Under the pieces are notes generated by a model. The model ran no database searches and was not told where the DNA came from. It saw nothing but the letters and a program-made list of their open reading frames with translations. Shown one piece after another: positions 53,201 through 61,685 of a DNA stretch of 64,000 bases. This DNA is from Acidobacteriota bacterium (GTDB taxonomy: Bacteria; Acidobacteriota; Terriglobia; Terriglobales; Acidobacteriaceae), in assembly GCA_003225005.1 (NCBI GenBank), contig QIAN01000178.1, positions 40,162 through 104,161 on the forward strand. The letters are read 5' to 3'. A program made the position numbers and the translations under genes. Numbering within the stretch: position 1 is the first letter of the stretch; every line of letters starts with the position of its first letter.

Positions 53201-54286
53201 ATGAAAACTGGAATCATTGGCCTGCCTCAGGTGGGCAAGACATCTTTATTTCGCATTCTGACTAAAGCCCATCTGTCTGAGGGCGCCTATGCCAATCCGC
53301 GCGAGGCCCACATTGGCGTGGCCAAGGTTCCGGACGATCGGCTTGACCGTTTGGCGGCGCTTTACAACCCCAAGAAACTTACCCATACGTCTGTCGAATA
53401 TGTGGATGTCGGCGCGATCGGCCAGGAGGCGTTGAAGGACACCGCATACTCGGCCCATTTGCGAAATGTAGATGCACTGGCCCACGTGGTGCGGGCGTTC
53501 GACGATCCTGCGGTTCCGCATACCGGCGAGATTGATCCACTGCACGACATCAAGAATGTGGAATTCGATTTGATGGTCAGCGATCTCGGACAGATCGAGA
53601 AGCGCCTCGAGCGTTTGGAAAAAGATCTAAAGAAGATGAAGACGCCAGAACTCGAGAAAGAATTCGAATTGCTGACACGCGCGAACGCACATCTTGGCAC
53701 CGAGAAGCCCCTGCGCGAAATGGCCATGACCGCTGAAGACAAGAAGCGGATCAAGGGCTTCATGTTTCTAAGCGAGAAGCCGATGCTCTTTGTGCTCAAT
53801 ATCGGCGAGTCCACGGAGTTGGGCAAAGAACTTGACGAAGCGGTGAGCCAATACAAGCTGACAGAAATCGCATCGCGTCCGAATGCTGCGGCTACGGCGA
53901 TCTGTGGCAAAGTCGAGGCCGAACTCGCGGAGATGAGCGATGAAGACGCGGCCGAATTCCTCTCCAGCTACGGACTGACCGAGAGCGGTCTGACGCGGCT
54001 CATTCGCACGACATACAAACTGCTTGGGCTAATCTCATTCTTCACCGCCGGTGAAGACGAATGCCGCGCCTGGCAGATTCCTGCCCACACGCGCGCCCAA
54101 GAAGGCGCAGGAGCGATTCACTCCGATCTCGAAAAATATTTCATCCGCGCTGAAACCATCCGATGGGACCAGCTCCTTGAAGCTGGATCTGAAGCCAACG
54201 CCCGCGCCAAAGGCACGCTGCGTCTAGAGGGCAAGGATTACATCGTGCAGGATGGAGACGTCATGCACATAAGACACAGTGGATGA
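53201..54286 (+). CDS. ychF: YchF-type ATPase (Obg-like)
   Basis: 361 residues, normal length. The P-loop is GIIGLPQVGKTSLF; most YchF/OLA1 proteins have PNVGKS here, so Gln and Thr replace the common Asn and Ser. VEYVDVGAIGQEALKD is the switch II region and MLFVLNIGES the base-recognition loop with a Glu instead of GTPase-type Asp, as expected for an ATPase. A coiled-coil region spans ~130-180 and the C-terminal TGS domain is complete (LISFFTAGEDECRAWQIPAH, GKDYIVQDGDVMHIRHSG). It binds ribosomes and is linked to stress and redox control. Confidence 0.94.
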   Translation: MKTGIIGLPQVGKTSLFRILTKAHLSEGAYANPREAHIGVAKVPDDRLDRLAALYNPKKLTHTSVEYVDVGAIGQEALKDTAYSAHLRNVDALAHVVRAFDDPAVPHTGEIDPLHDIKNVEFDLMVSDLGQIEKRLERLEKDLKKMKTPELEKEFELLTRANAHLGTEKPLREMAMTAEDKKRIKGFMFLSEKPMLFVLNIGESTELGKELDEAVSQYKLTEIASRPNAAATAICGKVEAELAEMSDEDAAEFLSSYGLTESGLTRLIRTTYKLLGLISFFTAGEDECRAWQIPAHTRAQEGAGAIHSDLEKYFIRAETIRWDQLLEAGSEANARAKGTLRLEGKDYIVQDGDVMHIRHSG

Positions 54287-54289
54287 GGC

Positions 54290-54354
54290 AGAGCCAGGAG
54301 TGAGGAGCTAATGGCTAAGAGCCTGAAACCTGAAGCTTGAAGCCTGAGGCTAAG
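54290..54354. repeat. Short degenerate repeats between ychF and the DUF4149 gene
   Basis: A 65-base string of overlapping units such as GAGCCAGGAG, GAGGAGCTAA, GGCTAAGAGCCTGA and GAAGCTTGAAGCCTGAGGC. It sits between two converging genes and resembles the elements at 52246, 53163 and 56132. Confidence 0.6.
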
Positions 54355-54832
54355 ATCTCGCTGCCACCACATACACGACCACCAACCCCAACAGCAGCAC
54401 CGCACTTTCCAACCGCGTAGACCACACATGCAACGCATCAAACTGAATCCGCGCCAGATTATCCCCAGCCGCCGAACTCATTTCACCCAACGAAGCTCGC
54501 AACGCATCCATCTGCGGAACAATGCCGAACTGAGAAATAAGTATTATCGTCAACATCAAACAGATAAGCACGTTGCGCGCCGTGAAAGCTTCCACGGTAC
54601 CCGCACTTATGTAGCTGTACACCAGCGAACTGACCAGGAATACCAGCCCAGAAATTATGCCGATCCAATGCAGCTTGCCCAGAGCGCGCCCAACCACATT
54701 CCCGGCCAAATGAGTATTAGGCAAGACCTCCGGAATATTGAACACCGTGGGCGCCAGCACGAAAGCAAAGAAAATCAGCCCGCCGATCCACACCATCAGC
54801 GAAAGAAACATCAAGTAGCGCAGAAAAGACAT
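54350..54832 (-). CDS. DUF4149-type four-helix membrane protein
   Basis: 160 residues from an ATG at 54832; the open frame extends to 54949 but with poor protein character. Four hydrophobic segments are seen (FLRYLMFLSLMVWIGGLIFF, LHWIGIISGLVFLVSSLVYS, VLICLMLTIILISQFGIVPQ, LESAVLLLGLVVVYVVAA), and the GGLIFFAFVLAPTVF opening is typical of DUF4149. It is related in layout to copper-resistance-type membrane proteins, but the function is unknown. It lies on the same strand as the MoxR gene upstream, about 130 bases apart. Confidence 0.82.
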   Translation of the reverse strand: MSFLRYLMFLSLMVWIGGLIFFAFVLAPTVFNIPEVLPNTHLAGNVVGRALGKLHWIGIISGLVFLVSSLVYSYISAGTVEAFTARNVLICLMLTIILISQFGIVPQMDALRASLGEMSSAAGDNLARIQFDALHVWSTRLESAVLLLGLVVVYVVAARS

Positions 54833-54961
54833 GACGCGATTATATAGTCGCTGCGCCTGGGCAAAGCAGGATGAACAGCTGAACCACGGAGTAAGAAACA
54901 GACATGAGTCGTATTCAAGAAACTGAGACCAGCACTGACCACTAGCCACTGACCACGACTC

Positions 54962-55921
54962 CTACACCGGCACTGCCACACTCTCCACAATCTCGCGCAG
55001 CACCTGATCTGCCTGCTCAGACTTTTGAGCGGTCGAAGCGTAATGCCCGTTAACCACCACACGATGAGCGAACACGGGAACCGCCAGCGGCTTGAAATCC
55101 TCCGGAGTGCAAAAGCCCCGGCCTTCAAGAAACGCCGCGGCCTGTGCCGCCCGATAAAGCGCCTGCGCCCCCCGCGGCGAAACTCCTAGCGACAAATAGT
55201 CCGACTCGCGCGTGCGCCGCACAATCTCAAGCGCGTAACTCACCAAAGATTCATCCACGCGAATCTGCTTCACCGCTGCCTGCATTTCCAGCACATCCGC
55301 CCCCGTCAGCACCGGACGCATATCTTCCAATTGCGACGCCCCACCCTGCGACCGCAGAATTTCCCGCTCAGCCGCCGCCTCCGGATAACCCATGCGCACT
55401 CGCATCAGAAAGCGATCCAGCTGAGACTCCGGCAAAGGATAAGTCCCATGATGCTCCACCGGATTCTGCGTAGCGATCACCAGAAAAGGCTGAGGCAATT
55501 CATAAGACTGCGCATCCACTGTAACCTGACCTTCATTCATCGCCTCGAGCAGCGCCGACTGCGTCTTAGGAGTAGTGCGATTGATTTCGTCCGCCAGCAA
55601 AACATTGGTAAACACCGGACCGCGCTTGAACTGGAACTCCTGCTCCAGCGCCGAATACACCGAAATGCCAAGCAGGTCCGAAGGCAGCATGTCGCTGGTG
55701 AACTGCACCCGCTGAAAGCTGCAATCAATGGCGCAAGCCAAAGCCTGTCCCAGCGTAGTCTTGCCCACGCCCGGAACGCCCTCAATCAAAAGGTGTCCAC
55801 GCGCAAAAATGCTGACCAGCGCCAGCCGGACGACATCGTCCTTCCCGCGAATCACGCGCCGCAGCGCCCGTTCCAGTTGTTCAGCTTTGTGCGATGCGGC
55901 AATAGCAATCTCAGGAGACAT
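54962..55921 (-). CDS. MoxR-family AAA+ ATPase
   Basis: 319 residues. Walker A GVPGVGKTTLGQALA near residue 56, Walker B NVLLADEINRTTPKTQSALL, sensor 1 VIATQNPVEHHGTYPLPESQ and arginine-finger region LDRFLMRVRMGYPE are all present, with the C-terminal lid domain (YLSLGVSPRGAQALYRAAQA). MoxR proteins act as chaperones that mature partner complexes, usually with a VWA protein next door. No DUF58 or VWA gene adjoins directly here; the VWFA-related gene at 50807 is on the opposite strand and secreted, so it is not an obvious partner. Confidence 0.93.
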   Translation of the reverse strand: MSPEIAIAASHKAEQLERALRRVIRGKDDVVRLALVSIFARGHLLIEGVPGVGKTTLGQALACAIDCSFQRVQFTSDMLPSDLLGISVYSALEQEFQFKRGPVFTNVLLADEINRTTPKTQSALLEAMNEGQVTVDAQSYELPQPFLVIATQNPVEHHGTYPLPESQLDRFLMRVRMGYPEAAAEREILRSQGGASQLEDMRPVLTGADVLEMQAAVKQIRVDESLVSYALEIVRRTRESDYLSLGVSPRGAQALYRAAQAAAFLEGRGFCTPEDFKPLAVPVFAHRVVVNGHYASTAQKSEQADQVLREIVESVAVPV

Positions 55922-56131
55922 TGAATGGATTTTACTATCCGCCGCCGATGCGGCTCAGGTTACCTACGTCACAGGACTGCAGCTTCTCGCTCCTGGCTAC
56001 TAGTCCTTGATGGGAAGGTCCGTTCATGCTCCCCGGGTTCTCCGATGCAGCTTGACGACTAAAAAATGAGAACGCCCGGCTCAAGGAAACTTGCGTACTC
56101 CAACCGACGGCGGCCCAGCAGCGGCCGGGTT

Positions 56132-56148
56132 CGCTAGAAGCTAGAAGC
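56132..56148. repeat. Short AGCTAGAAGC repeat before htpX stop
   Basis: GCTAGAAGCTAGAAGC: two GCTAGAA units, matching the core of the repeat before ychF. Located just beyond the htpX 3' end. Confidence 0.55.
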
Positions 56149-56153
56149 GGTCT

Positions 56154-57020
56154 TTACTGCTGAAATTCCGCCGGCCGCCCCGTCAGCCGCTCGATCCGCT
56201 TCGCAATCGGAGGATGCGTCGAAAACAAGTTCGCAAAATTCATCCCCAGCAAAGGTTGAATGATAAAAAGATGAGCCGTAGAAGGAGAGGCCATCATAGG
56301 CACGCGCCGCGAATAAGCATCCAGCTTCTGCAAAGCGCTCGCCAAAGCGTAAGGATTCCCCGTAAAGTGAGCCCCGGTAGCATCCGCCTGATATTCCCGC
56401 GAGCGCGACACCGCCAGCTGAATCAAGCTCGCCGCAATCGGAGCCACAATCAGCATCAGCAAAGCCGCCAACCCTCCGCCACCGCCCCGCCGATCGCGGT
56501 CGCCACCTTCCATGCCGCCAAAGATCATGGCCCAGCGTCCCATGCTGGCCAGCATGGTAATCGCGCCGGCAATGGTCGCCGCCACCGAGCTAATCAGGAT
56601 GTCGCGATTATTGACGTGCCCCAGTTCGTGCGCCAACACCCCTTCCAGTTCCTCGTCCGTAAGCAGCCCCAGGATGCCATGCGTCAACGCCACCGAAGCA
56701 TGCTGCGGATTCCGCCCCGTCGCAAACGCATTCGGAGACTCCGCCGGAATCACATAAATCTTCGGCATCGGCAGCCCGATCTTTTGCGTCAGCCGCTCCA
56801 CAATCTGGTAAGCCCGCGGCAATTCCTCGCGCGTCACCGGCTTCGCCCGATACATGCTCAGCGCAATCTTGTCCGAAAAGAAATACGAGACAAAGTTCAT
56901 CACCACGGCAACGGCCAGGGCAATCATCATCCCATTCTGTCCGCCAAAAGCCCGCCCAATCATCAGCAGCAGCAGCGTAAGCGCGGTCAGCAAAAACGCA
57001 GTCTTAAACGTGTTTCCCAT
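56154..57020 (-). CDS. htpX: Membrane zinc protease HtpX
   Basis: 288 residues. Two N-terminal hydrophobic segments ([37 protein letters not shown]), the active site [13 protein letters not shown] with HExxH, two more hydrophobic segments ([40 protein letters not shown]) and the third ligand Glu in [11 protein letters not shown]. HtpX degrades damaged inner-membrane proteins on the cytoplasmic side, alongside FtsH. The C-terminal [14 protein letters not shown] is typical. Normal in all respects. Confidence 0.96.
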   Translation of the reverse strand: MGNTFKTAFLLTALTLLLLMIGRAFGGQNGMMIALAVAVVMNFVSYFFSDKIALSMYRAKPVTREELPRAYQIVERLTQKIGLPMPKIYVIPAESPNAFATGRNPQHASVALTHGILGLLTDEELEGVLAHELGHVNNRDILISSVAATIAGAITMLASMGRWAMIFGGMEGGDRDRRGGGGGLAALLMLIVAPIAASLIQLAVSRSREYQADATGAHFTGNPYALASALQKLDAYSRRVPMMASPSTAHLFIIQPLLGMNFANLFSTHPPIAKRIERLTGRPAEFQQ

Positions 57021-57126
57021 AAAGTGGCTCTTTCCACCTATTGGATGTTACGCCTTCCCCCCAGGATGCGCGTGCCGTGCTTCGCCGTGGCCTCACCCAA
57101 AATTCGGGTGATAAAATAGCTGTAGT

Positions 57127-57215
57127 CTGAAGTCGTGTCTTTCCCGTTCGTAGTGGTGCCAGCGACACGACTGAAGTTGTGCCCTCCCGTTCGTGCTGGC
57201 GCCAATCCAATTGTT
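57127..57215. repeat. Direct/inverted repeat element upstream of htpX
   Basis: Two direct copies of a ~35-base unit beginning CTGAAGT and containing CCCGTTCGT (starting near 57127 and 57171). A nine-base perfect inverted repeat AGTCGTGTC/GACACGACT (57131-57139 and 57164-57172) brackets the first copy. Nothing coding is seen in this 272-base gap. Possibly a dispersed element or an RNA hairpin. Confidence 0.65.
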
Positions 57216-57292
57216 GCTCGTCCCGAATTGGCCTCCGTGAATGAGAAAGAAGACGTTTCACTAGCTCACGAAAGGGCTGAATGCTGAACGCA

Positions 57293-58651
57293 TCACGCCT
57301 TCTGGGCTTCGCGCTTGAGCGCGCGTTCCAAAGTCTGATCCAAAGCGGCCCTGTGCTTTTCGTATTCTTGTGGGGAGATGTTGCCCTGCTTGCGCTCAAC
57401 TTCGAGCTGGAAGAGTTCTTCCTTAAGAGCTTCAAGCAGGATCGACGAACGCCCAGCGCCCGATGACGAAGGTGCAGGCGACGCCCGAGGTGGAGAGCTT
57501 AACTCGCGCGCAGGCGGAACTTCTGCGAACTCGTATTCCGCGTCTTCGTCTGCAACACGATCGGCCGCGCGTGGCAATTTCGCACGACTTGCGGGGCGTG
57601 CCCCGGATTGCTGCTTAGAGGCCACATACACCGCGCCCGCGGCCAGCACTGCGGCGAAACCGCCAAGGATGTACCAGCGATATTTCTGCAGGGGATCGGG
57701 AGCATCAGTGGGCGGCCCAAGTCCTCCACCGGGACGAGCGTCGCGTCCTTGCGCGGAACTTTGTTCGCCAGACGATCCTTGCGCTGCGCCGCCTTCACCG
57801 CGCTCCTGCAAGACTCCTTCTCCGGAGACCTTGAAGGCGAGGGGCTGTCCTACGGTTGTGTTGGAAGCAACTTGCACGATGGCGTCCGGCTGATTGGGAT
57901 CGCTCATCGGCTGAAATGGCGCGCCGGGCGCGGCCGTGAACTGCATGGCCCTAGGCAGCATGGCGACAAAGTGCTGCAAGGGATAAAGCGTTTTCGGATC
58001 GAGATTGGCCTGTCCGGTGTAGGGCAGCGTGTAGGCTACTTGAAACTGCGTGAGGCCGGGGCGCAGCGGAAACAGGAATGAGTAGCGGGTCTTCTTGTCG
58101 TCCTCGGGGACGGGCGCGGAATTAACCGGCTGACCGCCGGACGTCATAGCCGATGCGCCCACAACTTGCGCGCCTTCAGGGAGATAGAACTCGAGATTGT
58201 GTTCGTTCATCTGCGTGCGCGGCGGCTTGGACGAGTTTTGAACCGCAAACATGCGGACGACTTCGAGCTCTCCTTTTTCCGCCTGCACGCGCATGATGTC
58301 GGCGACGACGGCGAGATCGCCCAATTTTTTGGCCACGTCGTAGACCTCGACTTCGACTGACGTAGTTCCGGGAGGCGCCATGCGATGGTAGCTAACTCCC
58401 TGGTGAATGGCGCGAACCAGATGCGGAGACTGCGCGTGGTCGATGGTGAAACTGAATTTGCCTTTAGCATCGGCTTTCGTGTGCCCCGCTTCTTCCATGC
58501 CCTGGCCGAGTTTGAGCAGAATGATTTCGTCTCCGGCGGACGGTTTGCCGGTGGTGCTGTTCTTCACGGTTCCGGTGAGAGTTTCGCCGGCTGCAAAGGA
58601 GGTGAGGAAGAAAATGGTGAGAACGAGAACTCTTAAATGATGAACTCTCAA
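57293..58651 (-). CDS. Membrane protein with N-terminal carboxypeptidase-like domain and helical C-tail
   Basis: 452 residues. A signal peptide (LRVLVLTIFFLTSFAAGETL) leads into a regulatory-like Ig domain (LTGTVKNSTTGKPSAGDEII, ADAKGKFSFTIDHAQ). Further beta-rich sequence runs to about 290, then a Gly/Ser linker, one membrane helix (WYILGGFAAVLAAGAVYVAS), and a cytoplasmic tail ending in a SHOCT-like helical pair (EELFQLEVERKQGNISPQEY). It overlaps the CcmI-like gene by four bases, so it belongs to the cytochrome c maturation operon. Its short C-terminal motif resembles that of the CcmI-like protein. Function in the pathway is unknown. Confidence 0.78.
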   Translation of the reverse strand: MRVHHLRVLVLTIFFLTSFAAGETLTGTVKNSTTGKPSAGDEIILLKLGQGMEEAGHTKADAKGKFSFTIDHAQSPHLVRAIHQGVSYHRMAPPGTTSVEVEVYDVAKKLGDLAVVADIMRVQAEKGELEVVRMFAVQNSSKPPRTQMNEHNLEFYLPEGAQVVGASAMTSGGQPVNSAPVPEDDKKTRYSFLFPLRPGLTQFQVAYTLPYTGQANLDPKTLYPLQHFVAMLPRAMQFTAAPGAPFQPMSDPNQPDAIVQVASNTTVGQPLAFKVSGEGVLQERGEGGAAQGSSGEQSSAQGRDARPGGGLGPPTDAPDPLQKYRWYILGGFAAVLAAGAVYVASKQQSGARPASRAKLPRAADRVADEDAEYEFAEVPPARELSSPPRASPAPSSSGAGRSSILLEALKEELFQLEVERKQGNISPQEYEKHRAALDQTLERALKREAQKA

Positions 58652-58944
58652 GCTTTGGCCCTCCGGGAGGCGGGCGGTGGATTCTTTTCAAGGCGAGCGA
58701 TTTCGGCCAGCAGCGTGGCAGCCTCGTCCTGCAAAGAAGTCTTCAGCGACTGATAGTCGGCGTCGGGGAGCTTGCCCGCCTTGTATTCAAAGTTCAGATC
58801 GCGCAGGTTTTCGTAGACAGCGTCTTTACGCTCGCGAAGGTAAGCGGCACGAGTCTTCTCAGGACCGAGATAGAGCTCGCCCGGAAGATAGAAGACATAG
58901 ACCAGCGTCAATAAGGTGACCACGGCGCAAATGAAAATTGTCAT
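58648..58944 (-). CDS. CcmI-like small membrane protein
   Basis: 98 residues: an N-terminal helix (IFICAVVTLLTLVYVFYLPG), then a helical cytoplasmic or periplasmic part with paired charged residues (RERKDAVYENLRDLNFEYKA, GKLPDADYQSLKTSLQDEAA). The pattern of a membrane anchor followed by the LRDLEFDYRxGKLxxxDY-type motif is that of the N-terminal half of CcmI, which presents apocytochrome c to CcmFH. The TPR half of full CcmI is absent. Four-base overlaps with ccmH and with the downstream membrane-protein gene show tight coupling. Confidence 0.82.
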   Translation of the reverse strand: MTIFICAVVTLLTLVYVFYLPGELYLGPEKTRAAYLRERKDAVYENLRDLNFEYKAGKLPDADYQSLKTSLQDEAATLLAEIARLEKNPPPASRRAKA

Positions 58945-59426
58945 AGCTCGGTCTCCTTGCGGGCCTGGGCGCGGAACGGTTCGAGATCAGCGCCGCGAAC
59001 CGGGCACAAGCCTTCCGCGAGTGCGGGCGCGGGCCGATTCCTCCAGGCACGAACGATGAAGACAACCGTCATCAATCCGAACCCGAGCGCCACAAAGGGA
59101 ACAATCCAGGCCGTGCGATTGAATCCAGTGTTTGTGGGAGCGGCCAGGACCGTCGGGCCGTACTTTTGTACGAACGCTTGCGAGACCAAGCTGTCGCTGT
59201 CGCCCCGAGATACAGCGGCCATCAGTTCGTTGCGCATGCCGTCGGAATCCGGGCAGCCGACGTGATTGCACTCCAGCAGAATTTGACGGCAACCGCAAAT
59301 GCACATCAGTTGGTGGCCGAGGTGGTCAAAGCGGGCGGCTTCGTCTCCGCTGCCCACAAAAGCCAAGATGGCGAGACAGAGAAATCCGCATTGCATGCTG
59401 CGCCGGATTGCTTTCTGTTTCGTCAT
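58941..59426 (-). CDS. ccmH: Cytochrome c maturation protein CcmH-like
   Basis: 161 residues from an ATG at 59426 with AGAGAAG upstream; the frame extends 58 codons further, but that part is Arg-rich and implausible. A signal peptide (CGFLCLAILAFVGSGDEAAR) precedes the thiol motif LMCICGCRQILLECNHVGCP, then the CcmH helix pair (MRNELMAAVSRGDSDSLVSQ, FVQKYGPTVLAAP) and a C-terminal membrane anchor (AWIVPFVALGFGLMTVVFIV). CcmH reduces apocytochrome cysteines for haem attachment. The motif holds five cysteines rather than the usual LRCxxC pair. It lies 41 bases after ccmF and overlaps the CcmI-like gene. Confidence 0.87.
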   Translation of the reverse strand: MTKQKAIRRSMQCGFLCLAILAFVGSGDEAARFDHLGHQLMCICGCRQILLECNHVGCPDSDGMRNELMAAVSRGDSDSLVSQAFVQKYGPTVLAAPTNTGFNRTAWIVPFVALGFGLMTVVFIVRAWRNRPAPALAEGLCPVRGADLEPFRAQARKETEL

Positions 59427-59467
59427 GACTTCTCTTCGTCCAGGATCGCCCACGGAGCGGCGCGGAA

Positions 59468-61492
59468 TCAGTCCCCCGCTCCCGCCGGAGCGTGGCTTTC
59501 GACGAGCTTTGGCGCGGGCACGCGCACAACGGCTTGCGCATTGGGTATCAAGGCTACACCCGTGCCCACGATCACGATCCAGACGCCGACCCAAATCCAC
59601 ATGACCAGCGGATTCAGGTGAGCTTTAATGATGGGACGGCCGGTGTCGGGATTCAGTCCTTCGTAAACCAGGTAGAGGTCTTCCGCCGCGGTGGAGCGGA
59701 TGCGTGGAATGGTCTGCGCCTGCTGGCTGGCCTTATAGAAGCGCCGCTCGGGATACATCGTTCCAATTTGCTTGTCGCCCTTGAGAACATTGATGATGGC
59801 CCACTCGCTGCTGTAGTTCTCGTTGTATTCCTGAGTGTAAGACTGGCAGACCAGCGTGTACGGGCCCAACGACATTTTGTCGCCGTATCCCATTTCTTTT
59901 TCGGCCTCACGATTGAAGGGGGTGCCGAGAATTCCGATGACCAGGACAGCGACGCCGAAGTGGACGATGTAGCCGCCGTAGCGGCGCGTGTTCCGGTGCA
60001 ATAAGTGAACCATCGAAGCGAAAAGATTTTGGCCGGAATGCCCTGAGATCACGCGGCCGCCGCGAATGAATTCAGAGATTACCGTGAGCGAAACCAAAGC
60101 GGCCAGCATGGCGGCCATCAGAGCATAGAAATAGGAGATGTCGTTCCAGGGCCGGACTCCGGAGATCATCATCACCAGCCCGACAGCCAGCGCGCCCAAC
60201 GCAGGCCATAGGAAATTTCGCTTCAGACTCTCCAGTGAAGTTTTTCTCCAGGCAAGAAGCGGGCCGAGAGCTGTGAGCACGAGCAGCAACAGCGCTACGG
60301 GAATGGCAACGCTGTTGTAGAAAGGAGCGCCCACAGTTACCTGATGGCCCTGCGCCAACTCGGAGATCTTCGGGAACCATGTTCCCCAGAGGATAGTGAA
60401 GCACGCGAGCACAAAAAGCAGGTTGTTGAACAGGAAACTCGACTCGCGCGAGACCAGTGACTCGAGCTTGTGTTCGCTGCGCAGGTGCGACTTGTTCATC
60501 AAGAAGAAATAGAGGAACGCAGCGAAGGTGATGATCAAGAACCATCCGAACCATTCACCTATCGATGACTGCGCGAAGGCGTGGACCGAGCTGATGATCC
60601 CACTACGGGTGAGGAATGTCCCGAGGATGGCAAGCCAGAACGTAGCGAAGACGAGCCACATGTTCCAGACTTTCAACATGCCGCGTTTTTCCTGCATCAT
60701 CACTGAATGCAAGAAGGCGGTGCCGGTGAGCCATGGCATCAACGATGCATTTTCGACGGGATCCCATCCCCAGTAGCCTCCCCAGCCGAGGACGGAGTAG
60801 GCCCAATGCGCTCCGAGAAAAATTCCGCAGGTGAGAAATCCCCAGGTGACCATGGTCCAGCGCCGGGTGACGTGGATCCACTTCTCGCCGGGATATTTCA
60901 TGATCAACGCTCCCAGCGCGAAGGCGAACGGCACGGTGAACCCCACGTATCCGAGGTAGAGCATCGGGGGGTGAATCACCATTTCCGGATACTGGAGCAG
61001 AGGGTTCAGACCGGCGCCGTCGGATGGAAGCGAGCCCTGCATAACAGCGAAAGGATGCGCAGCGAAATTCAGCAACAAGAGAAAGAAAACTTGCACCCCG
61101 GCAATTACTACGGAAGCGTAGGCAAAAAGACGGGGATCGGTTTTGTAGCGAAGCCTCAATACGAAACCGTATGCGGCGAGCAGCAAAGACCAGAACAGCA
61201 GAGAGCCCTCCTGGCCCGACCACAACGTGGCGAATTTATAAGGAGCGGGAAGGTCGCGATTGCTGTGATGAAAAATGTAGGCGATAGAAAAATTGTCTTG
61301 AAATGCGCAGATGACCAAAACTACCGCGGCCAGCAATACCATGGCGAAGGTTGCGATGCCGGCACGGCGTGCAGTTTCTCCCATCCGTTCTGAGCCGTGA
61401 TCGCGGCGGACCAGGGCTACTGTCCCTGCCAGGAACGAATACGCGCTTAGAGCGAGGGCAAGCAGAAGTACGTAGCTACCGATTTGCGCCAT
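59468..61492 (-). CDS. ccmF: Cytochrome c haem lyase CcmF
   Basis: 674 residues with about fifteen hydrophobic segments. The WWD haem-handling signature is GWGGYWGWDPVENASLMPWL near residues 236-255, with conserved histidines in HPPMLYLGYVGF and FLHSVMMQEKRG. CcmF, with CcmH, ligates haem to the CxxCH motifs of apocytochromes at the periplasmic face. Clients include the P460-type protein of this window. ccmA, B, C and E are not present, so the locus is split or the upstream part lies elsewhere. Confidence 0.96.
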   Translation of the reverse strand: MAQIGSYVLLLALALSAYSFLAGTVALVRRDHGSERMGETARRAGIATFAMVLLAAVVLVICAFQDNFSIAYIFHHSNRDLPAPYKFATLWSGQEGSLLFWSLLLAAYGFVLRLRYKTDPRLFAYASVVIAGVQVFFLLLLNFAAHPFAVMQGSLPSDGAGLNPLLQYPEMVIHPPMLYLGYVGFTVPFAFALGALIMKYPGEKWIHVTRRWTMVTWGFLTCGIFLGAHWAYSVLGWGGYWGWDPVENASLMPWLTGTAFLHSVMMQEKRGMLKVWNMWLVFATFWLAILGTFLTRSGIISSVHAFAQSSIGEWFGWFLIITFAAFLYFFLMNKSHLRSEHKLESLVSRESSFLFNNLLFVLACFTILWGTWFPKISELAQGHQVTVGAPFYNSVAIPVALLLLVLTALGPLLAWRKTSLESLKRNFLWPALGALAVGLVMMISGVRPWNDISYFYALMAAMLAALVSLTVISEFIRGGRVISGHSGQNLFASMVHLLHRNTRRYGGYIVHFGVAVLVIGILGTPFNREAEKEMGYGDKMSLGPYTLVCQSYTQEYNENYSSEWAIINVLKGDKQIGTMYPERRFYKASQQAQTIPRIRSTAAEDLYLVYEGLNPDTGRPIIKAHLNPLVMWIWVGVWIVIVGTGVALIPNAQAVVRVPAPKLVESHAPAGAGD

Positions 61493-61504
61493 GTGGAGCC
61501 CCCG

Positions 61505-61642
61505 TCATTCTTTCAAAAACTGGCACTTGAGGCAAACCAGGAAGAGGAGCGCCACGCTTCCTGCGAGGAGATAGCCGACGCTGAAAAACATCGCCGCACT
61601 GATATAGCGGGTTTTCGAAAAGAAGTGTCTCTCGCGCGCCAA
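61505..61642 (-). CDS. Possible CcmD-like single-helix protein
   Basis: A 45-residue frame from a TTG at 61642, or 28 residues from an ATG at 61591, ending 12 bases before ccmF. It encodes a short basic N-terminus (ERHFFSKTRYISAA), one membrane helix (FFSVGYLLAGSVALLFLVCL) and a short tail (KCQFLKE). CcmD proteins have this size and layout and lie beside ccm genes, where they help release holo-CcmE. Similarity is by layout only. The start has just a weak GGGA. Treat as a candidate. Confidence 0.45.
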   Translation of the reverse strand: MARERHFFSKTRYISAAMFFSVGYLLAGSVALLFLVCLKCQFLKE

Positions 61643-61649
61643 ACCAATT

Positions 61650-61669
61650 CCCGTGGGGTGCCCCACGGG
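61650..61669. terminator. Perfect nine-base hairpin between the DUF2934 gene and ccmF
   Basis: CCCGTGGGG-TG-CCCCACGGG. On the minus strand it begins 16 bases after the DUF2934 stop and may end that transcript, but no T-run follows, so it is not a classical intrinsic terminator. Confidence 0.4.
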
Positions 61670-61685
61670 ATCAGTCCAAATCTAG

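Noticed and set aside
56214..57119. 301-codon plus-strand frame opposite htpX
   Set aside because: Extremely Arg/Gln/His-rich translation, antisense to a well-defined HtpX gene with HELGH.
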